A stretch of DNA of 5,995 nt from assembly GCA_027043685.1 (NCBI GenBank), contig JALUFI010000046.1, forward strand, positions 1-5,995. The letters are read 5' to 3'. The notes under the pieces were generated by a model. It had not been told where the DNA came from and searched no databases. It worked only from the letters and a program-made list of their open reading frames with translations. This document shows, piece after piece, positions 1 through 5,171 of this stretch (positions are counted from its first letter, which is position 1; every line of letters begins with the position of its first letter). The position numbers were made by a program, and so were the translations under genes. Source of the stretch: Pyrodictiaceae archaeon. GTDB taxonomy: Archaea; Thermoproteota; Thermoprotei_A; Sulfolobales; Pyrodictiaceae.

Positions 1-175
1 CGGTGAATGGATTCATCCACGTATGGCTCTCATCAGCCATGCCCACCAAAACTACTACCTCGCGATACCTCTCCAGGAGCCACTTCACTGCAGACATGTG
101 GCCCCAGTGGAAGGGCTGGAAGCGGCCGAAGAAGAGGACACGCCCCCTCCTCCCCAGCGGGTCACCCGACGACAT
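1..175 (-). CDS. nadM: Nicotinamide-nucleotide adenylyltransferase, archaeal type (N-terminal part, cut by window edge)
   Basis: This enzyme joins NMN and ATP to make NAD+ and pyrophosphate in the cytoplasm. The visible 58 residues read on the minus strand from ATG at 175. After a short Arg/Gly-rich leader they show the nucleotidyltransferase signature GRFQPFHWGH at about residues 17-26, whose two histidines form the HxGH site that binds the ATP phosphates. Further on is SHTWMNPFT near the window edge, matching the conserved SHTxxNPFT stretch that follows in archaeal NadM. The archaeal enzyme is usually about 170-190 residues, so some two thirds lies outside the window. The start is firm: an in-frame TGA lies four codons upstream, ATG is the first start after it, and GGTGA (185-189, minus strand) sits 9 bases ahead as a ribosome binding site. 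It diverges from the ATP-NAD-kinase-like gene at 330, suggesting linked NAD(P) metabolism. Confidence 0.93.
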   Translation of the reverse strand, partial: MSSGDPLGRRGRVLFFGRFQPFHWGHMSAVKWLLERYREVVVLVGMADESHTWMNPFT

Positions 176-329
176 GAAGACTACTCACCGCTGCCCCTGA
201 ACCCACTGCTTCACGAGAGCCAGGCGCCCCGACAGCTCCCAGGGAAGGCGTCACTCCCCGAGCGCTGCGGGGGGTAAAGAGCCCCAATTACCCGGTCCAG
301 GGCACCACGGCTGGCTCAAGGGGGCCGGC
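176..329. promoter_or_regulatory. Divergent control region between nadM and the NAD-kinase-like gene
   Basis: These 154 bases separate two divergent starts, so both promoters should lie here. The only AT-leaning patch is about 273-291 (GTAAAGAGCCCCAATTAC). An AATTAC centred near 288 would place plus-strand initiation near 314, just ahead of the GTG at 330, which suits a short-leader archaeal transcript. GGGGG at 320-324 is a likely ribosome binding site for that GTG, five bases away. No clear TATA box is visible for nadM. A promoter must be here by layout, but the exact boxes are a weak inference. Confidence 0.3.
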
Positions 330-1541
330 GTGGCGGGTAGCGACGGTAGGCGGAGGATCTGTTTCGTTGTCAACCCGTTGGCAGGGGTTGGGGGGCCGTT
401 GGCGCTGAAGGGTAGCGACGGCGAGGCCGGCCTCAAAGCGCTGCAGAGGGGGGCCCGGCTCGTCGCGCCTGGGAGGGCGCGTGTCTTCCTCCGCAGCCTG
501 CCACCGGCTGCACGGAGGAGAATCCTGTTCCTCACCGCTGGCGGCCTCATGGGCTCCGAGGAGGCGAGGGCAGAGGGTGTTGAGGCCCGCGTAGTTTACG
601 AGCCTGTGGCCTGGCCCACAAGCCCCGCGGATACCGTTGAGGCTGTCAAGGCTTGCGCGAAGGAGGGGGCTGAGCTGGTTGTCTTCGTCGGCGGGGACGG
701 CACTGCTAGGGATGTTGTCCGGGCTCTCGGGGAGGCAGGCGCCGACGAGACGCCAGTGCTTGGTGTGCCGGGCGGGGTGAAGATGTACAGCTCCGTCTTT
801 GCCTCCTCGCCTGCCGCCGCGGCGGCCGCTCTCGCGGAGTGGCTTGAGGGCAGGGCCTCTAGGTGCAGGGCCGAGGTCATGGATATCGATGAGGAGGCCT
901 TCCGCCGGGGCGTGCTGCGGGTCCGGCTCTATGGCTACGCCTACACCCTGTGCAGCGGCTACATGGTTGGCTCCTCCAAGCAGGTCTTGACCGGCTACGA
1001 CGAGGAGGAGAATAAGCGTGCAATAGCCAGGTACGTTGTAGAGAACATGGAGGAGTGCACTCTCTACGTCCTGGGCCCAGGCACCACGGTGAAGGCTGTG
1101 GCGGAGGAGCTGGGTGTACCGAAGACCGAGTTGGGCGTGGACGTTGTGCATAACGGCCGCGTGGTGGCCCTCGACGTTGACGAGGAGGAGCTGTACCGGC
1201 TCGTTGAGGAGCACCGGCGGAGGGGTGGAAGAGTGAGGATAATCGTCTCGCCGATCGGCGGGCAGGGCTTCATACTGGGCCGCGGGAACCAGCAGATATC
1301 GCCACGAGTCATACGCGCCGCCGGGGGAAGGGAGGCCCTCCTGGTCCTAGCCACTGAGGCGAAACTGGCCTCCACGGGTAGAAGGCTCCGCGTCGATACG
1401 GGCGACGAAGAGCTGGACCGGGAGCTCTCAGGCTACATTAGGGTGGTGACGGACTACGGTGTGGAGGAGATTGTCCCCGTAGAAGCCTATACCTCCGCAG
1501 CCGGTGAGCAGCCACGCCGGGGAAGAGGTAGTGTCGGCTGA
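330..1541 (+). CDS. ATP-NAD kinase-like protein (predicted polyphosphate/ATP-NAD kinase, COG3199-type)
   Basis: A predicted cytoplasmic kinase of the NAD kinase/diacylglycerol kinase fold, probably making NADP+ from NAD+ or phosphorylating a related substrate. It has 403 residues. VVNPLAGVGG at 13-22 is followed by LKGSDG at 26-31. GGDGT at 121-125 is the fold's nucleotide-binding signature, with RDV just after. GVPGGVKMYSS begins at 145, and a C-terminal GGQGFILGRGNQQ at 310-322 is typical of the long form that includes AcoX-like proteins rather than the classic 270-300-residue NadK. The GTG at 330 is the furthest upstream start in frame, with GGGGG five bases before it, and it places the first beta strand about ten residues in, as expected. 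It diverges from nadM and its end overlaps the protease gene, so it probably leads a three-gene transcript. The fold is firm; the substrate is inferred. Confidence 0.85.
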   Translation: MAGSDGRRRICFVVNPLAGVGGPLALKGSDGEAGLKALQRGARLVAPGRARVFLRSLPPAARRRILFLTAGGLMGSEEARAEGVEARVVYEPVAWPTSPADTVEAVKACAKEGAELVVFVGGDGTARDVVRALGEAGADETPVLGVPGGVKMYSSVFASSPAAAAAALAEWLEGRASRCRAEVMDIDEEAFRRGVLRVRLYGYAYTLCSGYMVGSSKQVLTGYDEEENKRAIARYVVENMEECTLYVLGPGTTVKAVAEELGVPKTELGVDVVHNGRVVALDVDEEELYRLVEEHRRRGGRVRIIVSPIGGQGFILGRGNQQISPRVIRAAGGREALLVLATEAKLASTGRRLRVDTGDEELDRELSGYIRVVTDYGVEEIVPVEAYTSAAGEQPRRGRGSVG

Positions 1542-2166
1542 GTGGGGCTGGCGGAGGCCGGGCTGGAGGAGACTCCTCGACGAGCAGATCTACCTAGGGC
1601 ACTGGGTCACCCTTCTCATAGGCTCCCTGCTTGTCGCATTCGGGTTCGCCGGCGCCTCGCTACTAGACGTGGCTAGGTACCCGCTGGGGGTTGCCTCAGG
1701 GTACCTCGTGGGGGCGGTCATAGGCTTCGTTGTCCACGAGACCGCGCACCGCTACGTGGCCCGGAGGCAGGGCTGCCTCGCCGGCTTCGTGCTCACCCCA
1801 ATGGGGGTTCTCCTTACCCTGCTCTCCGGCGTGCTCCGGAGCATCGGGGCCCCATTCGTCATCCTCGCGCCCGGCTACGTGGCAATCTACTGCTACAGCG
1901 GCGGCTGGCGCCGCTTCCCCGTAAGGGAGGACGAGATAGCTGCAGCGGGGCCAGCGAGCAACCTAGTCCTAGCCATGCTAGCCATAATCGCTTACCGCGT
2001 AGCACCGGTGTACGCCGGCTTCCTCTACGGATTCGCCTCGATAAACGCCTGGCTGGCGCTCTTCAACCTCCTCCCGCTCCACCCGCTGGACGGCTACAAG
2101 CTGTTCCGCCGCAACCCAGTGACATGGGTAATCCTATTCCTGGCAGCCGTTCTCCTAACACTATAG
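1504..2166 (+). CDS. Site-2-type membrane zinc metalloprotease (peptidase M50 family)
   Basis: An intramembrane protease that cleaves peptide bonds within or beside the lipid bilayer. Of 220 residues most are hydrophobic, with membrane segments near 31-51, 58-85, 92-125 (probably two), 145-185 and 205-220. The zinc site is HETAH at 78-82 (HExxH), and the partner motif NLLPLHPLDG at 188-197 supplies the aspartate ligand D196. GPASN at about 149-153 matches the M50 segment between them. No PDZ or CBS domain is present, so this is a minimal catalytic core. GTG 1504 is the longest reading and overlaps the upstream gene by 38 bases without a ribosome binding site. GTG 1531, with GGGGAAGAGG just before it and an 11-base overlap, is equally plausible and loses only nine non-conserved residues. 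The substrate cannot be told from the context. Confidence 0.88.
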   Translation: MSSHAGEEVVSAEWGWRRPGWRRLLDEQIYLGHWVTLLIGSLLVAFGFAGASLLDVARYPLGVASGYLVGAVIGFVVHETAHRYVARRQGCLAGFVLTPMGVLLTLLSGVLRSIGAPFVILAPGYVAIYCYSGGWRRFPVREDEIAAAGPASNLVLAMLAIIAYRVAPVYAGFLYGFASINAWLALFNLLPLHPLDGYKLFRRNPVTWVILFLAAVLLTL

Positions 2167-2179
2167 CACCAGCTTTCTT

Positions 2180-2200
2180 CCCGGGACATGGGGCCCCGGG
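2180..2200 (+). repeat. GC-only inverted repeat around the candidate starts of the P-loop gene
   Basis: CCCGGG at 2180-2185 is repeated at 2195-2200 and can form a six-pair all-GC stem. Its 9-base loop contains the ATG at 2188. The palindromes GGGGCCCC (2190-2197) and CCCCGGGG (2194-2201) overlap it. The 3' arm also covers part of the GGGGGAG ahead of the alternative start GTG 2209. The fold could affect start choice or translation; whether it forms is not known. Confidence 0.4.
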
Positions 2201-2208
2201 GGAGAGCC

Positions 2209-3066
2209 GTGGCCCTCACAGTGCTCGTGGTGGGGCTCCTCGAGCACGACTCGGGGAAGACCTGGCTCTCCTATGCCCTGGCAAGGCTGGCTGGAGGCGC
2301 GGCCGCCGTATACAAGCCCATAGGCGGGTTCAATGCATGGTACAGCGTCAAGGCGCTACGGGAGAGCGAGAGGCTAGGCATACTTGTCGGCAACGACGCG
2401 CTCCTCTACCATAGGCTTAGCGGCATAGACCCCGCTGTCCTCAACCCAGTCGCCTATGCTACCACGCCGCCCGACCCCCCGGCTGCTGTGAGGACGCCGG
2501 CCAGGTACATGGCGAGGCTCTCCTCCGTGGAGGCTGGCCTCGCTCTCTGGAGGCTCCCGCTCCAGGGATGCGGCTCCGCGGTCCACGCCTACAGGGCGGA
2601 GGCGGTTGAGGCCGCGCCGCCGGGCCTGGCCAAGCTGCTCCGGAGGCTGGTGGCCAGGCTCTCCGCAGCCAGGGCTGAGGCAAGAATGTTCGTCGAGGTG
2701 CTTGAGAAGGGTGTGCTGGACGCTGTGCTGGAGGAGTGCAGGGAGAGGCTAGCGGCGGGCAAGAAGATACTGGTCATAGAGTCGTACAACAACGCCGCCA
2801 CGCCGTACCGGGGACTCGACCTCTGCAGCCTGGACTTCTACCTCGTGGCTGCGCCGGGAAGGGCGCTCCTCTACCCCGCTGAGAGGGCATGCAGGGCACT
2901 GGAGGTTACGGGGCTGGTCAGGGTGGAGAGGTTGCTGCCCTACCTGGGTGCCCCGTATACAACGCTAGAGCTGCCTCCAGTGGAGTCGCCGGAGGAGCTT
3001 GCAGACGCGCTGGAGGGTTCCGAGATCGCGAGCCTGCTCGGCGAGGCCGTGGGGGCCAGGGGCTAG
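2209..3066 (+). CDS. P-loop NTPase resembling dethiobiotin synthetase/CobQ-type ATPases, function unknown
   Basis: A 285-residue predicted cytoplasmic nucleotide-binding protein. VLVVGLLEHDSGKT at 5-18 is a P-loop of the BioD type (compare GTDTDVGKT), although the residue preceding the loop is not the usual glycine. KPIGGFN at 36-42 matches the KP(V/I)xxG switch of the BioD/CobQ group. LVIESYNNAA around E191 occupies the place of the later catalytic/Walker B strand and is followed by a hydrophobic LDFYLVAAPGRALL strand. The middle third is helical and unlike BioD, so biotin synthesis is not implied; archaeal relatives are usually called predicted P-loop ATPase/GTPase. I chose GTG 2209 because GGGGGAG lies just upstream and the first beta strand then starts the protein. 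ATG 2188 would add seven residues but has no ribosome binding site. It lies 42 bases after the protease and is probably in the same transcript. Confidence 0.7.
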   Translation: MALTVLVVGLLEHDSGKTWLSYALARLAGGAAAVYKPIGGFNAWYSVKALRESERLGILVGNDALLYHRLSGIDPAVLNPVAYATTPPDPPAAVRTPARYMARLSSVEAGLALWRLPLQGCGSAVHAYRAEAVEAAPPGLAKLLRRLVARLSAARAEARMFVEVLEKGVLDAVLEECRERLAAGKKILVIESYNNAATPYRGLDLCSLDFYLVAAPGRALLYPAERACRALEVTGLVRVERLLPYLGAPYTTLELPPVESPEELADALEGSEIASLLGEAVGARG

Positions 3067-3812
3067 GCCAGTGTGTAGTAGACGCGTTTCCTGCGCCGCC
3101 CCCGGCTCTCCATCCTGAGCAGCTTAACCGCGCCGACCTCGCAGGTGTTCCTCACGTGGGGGCCGCCGTCGGCCTGTATGTCAACACCCGGTATCTCGAC
3201 TATCCGGAGCTTCTCCACCTCGGGCGGCAGCTTGTCCGCCAGCTTCACGACACCGGGTATGCGGAGCGCCTCCTCCCTTGGGAGCCAATACACCTTGACC
3301 TCTAGGCACCTGGAGAGTATCTTGTTTGTCTCCTCGAATGCCTCTTCTATTGCCTTCCTCCAGTCATCGACGTTTATCTCGAAGTCGTCCCTCGCCTGCT
3401 CCGGGGTGATGTGGCCGCCGGTCACACGGGCCCCGAACCTGTTGTAGAGCACGGCGGCCAGTACATGGCTAGCCGTGTGTAGCTTCATCATCCTATACCT
3501 CCGCTCCCAGTCGATGACGCCATGTACCTCCACGCCGGGCCGGAGCCATTCAGGCACCTCCTCCACTATGTGGGCCACATCACCATCTTTCATCACTGTA
3601 TCTACTACGCGCACCTTACCGCCGCTGCCTATGAGCCAGCCAGTGTCCGCGTCAAGGCCGCCACTAGGCCTCGGGTGGAACGCGGTAACGTCAAGGAACA
3701 CCGCGTTGCCCTCGACTCGGGTCACTCTTGCATCGAACTCGCGGAGGTAGCTATCCTCCTGGTAGAGGAGCCTGGCAGCCAACCCAGCGTCCCCGCGTGA
3801 AGGGCTCCCCAC
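3063..3812 (-). CDS. alaX: Alanyl-tRNA editing protein AlaX (free-standing editing domain, two-domain form)
   Basis: It hydrolyses wrongly charged tRNA-Ala (Ser or Gly) in trans, as a stand-alone relative of the AlaRS editing domain. ARLLYQEDSYLREF near the N-terminus is a typical AlaX opening. A barrel-like segment follows with FHPRPSGGLDADTG (about 45-58), in place of the usual glycine-rich GGGQxxDTG. LHTASHVLAAV carries zinc-binding histidines at 112 and 116. DIQADGGPHVRNTCEVG holds the second half of the site, with Asp 215 where Cys is usual (CGGTH) and His 219. The product is 249 residues, in the medium/long AlaX range. The frame is open up to GTG 3866. I chose GTG 3812 because GGGAG lies six bases upstream, but TTG 3782, just before the conserved ARLLYQED, fits the family equally well. 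The stop codon overlaps that of the converging P-loop gene. Confidence 0.9.
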   Translation of the reverse strand: MGSPSRGDAGLAARLLYQEDSYLREFDARVTRVEGNAVFLDVTAFHPRPSGGLDADTGWLIGSGGKVRVVDTVMKDGDVAHIVEEVPEWLRPGVEVHGVIDWERRYRMMKLHTASHVLAAVLYNRFGARVTGGHITPEQARDDFEINVDDWRKAIEEAFEETNKILSRCLEVKVYWLPREEALRIPGVVKLADKLPPEVEKLRIVEIPGVDIQADGGPHVRNTCEVGAVKLLRMESRGRRRKRVYYTLA

Positions 3813-3891
3813 TGGAGACTCCCAGGGTATTATCGCCTCCTCCGCCGCACAAGCAGCCACAATCACTGAAGCACGTCAGCGGGGCAGGCCC
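3813..3891. promoter_or_regulatory. Short divergent control region between alaX and the winged-helix gene
   Basis: Two divergent genes start from this small space, so both must be initiated here or slightly inside alaX. The one clear AT patch, GGTATTATC at 3826-3834, reads GATAATACC on the minus strand and could act as a TATA box in either direction. For alaX it predicts initiation near 3804, which would favour the TTG start at 3782. For the plus strand it predicts initiation near 3856, 36 bases before TTG 3892. This is inference from position and base composition only. Confidence 0.3.
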
Positions 3892-4647
3892 TTGAGGGAA
3901 TGGCTGAGAGAGGAGGCGGAGACTGCTGGCGACGCGCTGGGGACTGCGAAGCGGAGAGGAGGGCCGCGGAGCAGGATAGTCGAGGCAATCGCTGTACTGC
4001 TCCTAGCGAGGCCGATGAGGGCCGCTGAGATAGCGGAGGCGCTTGGCTACCCCACCCGGTACATCAGCAGCTACCTCAGCTACTGGAGGACACGGGGACT
4101 CTTCGACTACGAGAACGGCTTCTGGACGCTGACCGATGAGGGAGAAGAGTACGCTAGGAGCATTGTTGAGAGGGAAATGAACAGCAGGGTTGCCCAGTAC
4201 GCTGCCCTGGCAAGGAAACTCCTCCAGGAGCCCTCCAGCGAAACAGTAGCTGCAGCAATGAACAACAAGGCTAGGCGCGGCCGCAGCAAACACTCAGGCA
4301 GAGTCTTGCCGTTCACTGCCGCAGCTACAGGTAAGAGAGGCAATGAACAACAAGGGCTGCGCAGGGCATGCATACAGGCCGTGCTGGCCGAGCTGGAGGA
4401 CCTCAGCAGCGACGAGAGACAGGTACTCGAGGCACTGCTACACCACTACGAGAGATGGGGCTCCACCTACACATACCTGGATCATCTCGAGAAGGAGCTC
4501 GAGGCTGACCGCATCTGGCTCCTCGGCGTGCTCCGGCTGCTGCAGGCGAAGAAGCTCGTATACATATACAATGACCGCCGCCTAGGCGTCAGGGTAGGCC
4601 TCTCGAAGAAGCTCCGAGAGACGCTCACCGGGTGCAGCCGCGCCTAG
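3892..4647 (+). CDS. whiP: Two-winged-helix DNA-binding protein, probable replication initiator-like WhiP
   Basis: A 251-residue predicted DNA-binding protein. Residues 28-90 form a winged helix: a hydrophobic first helix, then AAEIAEALGYPTRYISSYLS as the helix-turn-helix, then a wing containing GLFDYENGFWTLTDEGEEYA. A variable linker (about 95-155) rich in Ala, Arg, Ser and Gln follows. Residues 157-247 form a second helical domain with a winged-helix look (LSSDERQVLEALLHHY, a YLDHLEKEL helix, WLLGVLRLLQAKKLVYIY). Two winged helices joined by a linker match crenarchaeal WhiP, a Cdt1-like replication protein encoded beside an origin in Sulfolobus. I recognise the first domain from memory, so the name is tentative; a transcription regulator is the alternative. 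TTG 3892 is the only upstream start in frame and has no strong ribosome binding site. The gene diverges from alaX and is followed by an unusual AT-rich space. Confidence 0.6.
   Translation: MREWLREEAETAGDALGTAKRRGGPRSRIVEAIAVLLLARPMRAAEIAEALGYPTRYISSYLSYWRTRGLFDYENGFWTLTDEGEEYARSIVEREMNSRVAQYAALARKLLQEPSSETVAAAMNNKARRGRSKHSGRVLPFTAAATGKRGNEQQGLRRACIQAVLAELEDLSSDERQVLEALLHHYERWGSTYTYLDHLEKELEADRIWLLGVLRLLQAKKLVYIYNDRRLGVRVGLSKKLRETLTGCSRA
4255..4270 (+). repeat. 16-base direct repeat, copy 1 (inside winged-helix linker)
   Basis: GCAATGAACAACAAGG occurs here and again, exactly, at 4340-4355. This copy is read in the gene frame as part of AAAMNNKA. The 85-base offset is not a multiple of three, so the two copies encode different amino acids. 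Confidence 0.85.
4340..4355 (+). repeat. 16-base direct repeat, copy 2 (inside winged-helix linker)
   Basis: This is the second exact copy of GCAATGAACAACAAGG. It is read in the gene frame as GNEQQG, unlike copy 1. Looser similarity continues downstream (CTAGGCGCGG against GCTGCGCAGG), which suggests duplicated DNA rather than protein-level selection. Confidence 0.85.
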
Positions 4648-4693
4648 CCCCCGCGATTATCCTCAACCTCTGCTACGCGGCTCCCTAGCCATG

Positions 4694-4716
4694 GGTATTC
4701 TTGCCGCGGGAATACC
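4694..4716. repeat. Inverted repeat GGTATTC / GAATACC
   Basis: GGTATTC at 4694-4700 and GAATACC at 4710-4716 form a perfect seven-pair stem with a 9-base loop, 47 bases after the winged-helix stop. No T-run follows, so a simple terminator is doubtful. GGTATTCCC recurs at 4890-4898, and its reverse complement covers 4708-4716, giving a nine-base match across about 180 bases. Confidence 0.5.
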
Positions 4717-4941
4717 GCTGCCGTCCACACGCAGTGCTCGCTCAGCTATACGTGATGCAGCCTCTGCACACACCTATCAAATGCTCAAGGATATTGTTCT
4801 CTTATCTCTATCTATGCTGTATCGATGCCTACCATAGGTCTAGTTTAGGCAAACCGACTAGAATATGCAATAAATCTCGCCCAGCAGAAGGTATTCCCAT
4901 AGACATGCCTACGTCAATAAGTACGAGAACTCGGAACCTGA

Positions 4942-4999
4942 CAGGCTAGAGAAGGCGCACCAGGAGAGGCCTTGGGGAGACGATTGCCGTCTTAGCCTG
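4942..4999 (+). ncRNA. Possible structured RNA element (three-arm fold)
   Basis: CAGGCTA (4942-4948) pairs perfectly with TAGCCTG (4993-4999). Enclosed are AAGGC (4952-4956) with GCCTT (4969-4973) and AGACG (4978-4982) with CGTCT (4988-4992). The last arm abuts the outer stem directly, giving a compact three-way junction of 7, 5 and 5 pairs. A TATA-like AATAAGTA lies at 4915-4922. No known RNA family is recognised, and the short arms could occur by chance in GC-rich DNA. Confidence 0.3.
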
Positions 5000-5074
5000 G
5001 CGCTGCGAGGGGAAAAGGAGAGGGCTAAACGGGTGCCGAGAGGTAGTGGTGGTAGTCTGTATCGGCGGCTCCTG

Positions 5075-5152
5075 GGGGCCGTGATGAGGCCTATTTGTGC
5101 AGTGACTCCGCTGCTTGGCGGGGGATGCTGTGTGGAGACCTCGCTGAGCCCC
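5075..5152 (+). ncRNA. Candidate C/D box guide RNA (2'-O-methylation guide)
   Basis: Such RNAs direct fibrillarin/Nop5/L7Ae to methylate riboses in rRNA or tRNA. A perfect C box, GTGATGA, lies at 5081-5087 and a perfect D box, CTGA, at 5144-5147. They are flanked by GGGGC (5075-5079) and GCCCC (5148-5152), which pair as a five-bp GC stem with C5080 bulged, the K-turn arrangement expected of an archaeal box C/D RNA. The interior boxes are degenerate: GTGA at 5102-5105 as D' and GATG at 5124-5127 as the core of C'. Guide 1 (5090-5101) ends directly before the candidate D'; guide 2 (about 5130-5143) before D. The 67 bases from C to D are within or slightly above the usual archaeal size. It ends 24 bases before the stop of the converging DUF2258-type gene. 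No strong promoter is visible. Confidence 0.42.
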
Positions 5153-5171
5153 TACGGTTCGTGGCTGTTTG

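Larger units (their letters stand above)
4648..5171. other. 524-base gene-free space with AT-rich core between converging genes
   Basis: No convincing protein gene is present; the longest frame (4701-4949, plus) looks non-coding. Within 4781-4880 I count 39 G/C in 100, far below the flanking genes. This core holds ATGCCTAC twice (4825-4832 and 4905-4912), GGTATTC in both orientations, and an imperfect hairpin at 4839-4862 (TCTA and GTTT pairing with AAAC and TAGA around AGGC). AATAAATC (4869-4876) and AATAAGTA (4915-4922) resemble plus-strand TATA boxes; the second would start transcription near 4945, at the edge of a foldable element. After 4940 the plus strand becomes purine- and GC-rich. 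Since the flanking genes converge, protein-gene promoters are not expected here. Small RNAs or a replication origin are the leading explanations. Confidence 0.6.

Noticed and set aside
335..421. 12-base direct repeat GGGTAGCGACGG at 335 and 410
   Set aside because: Both copies are in frame and encode GSDG. The second is a family-conserved motif, so this looks like codon coincidence near the start.
288..1214. 308-codon open frame on the minus strand
   Set aside because: It lies wholly opposite the kinase-like gene, which has clear family motifs, and its translation shows no recognisable domain. Long antisense frames are common in GC-rich genes.
2975..2985. CTCCAGTGGAG, partly like an origin recognition box core
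   Set aside because: It is isolated within a coding gene, lacks the G-rich tail of ORB elements and is far from the AT-rich block.
4130..4146. CTGACCGATGAGG, resembling adjacent D' and C' boxes
   Set aside because: It lies inside the conserved winged-helix coding sequence (LTDEG), with no matching C and D boxes or closing stem.
4752..4758. GTGATGC, a C-box-like heptamer
   Set aside because: No CTGA at a suitable distance and no flanking stem.
4701..4949. 82-codon plus-strand frame in the gene-free space
   Set aside because: It spans the repeat and AT-rich core, has no ribosome binding site, and its composition is unlike neighbouring proteins.
4648..5171. tRNA, SRP RNA or RNase P RNA in the gene-free space
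   Set aside because: No T-loop GGTTCGAAT-type motif with an acceptor stem, no SRP helix 8 motif and no recognisable conserved RNase P core were found by eye.
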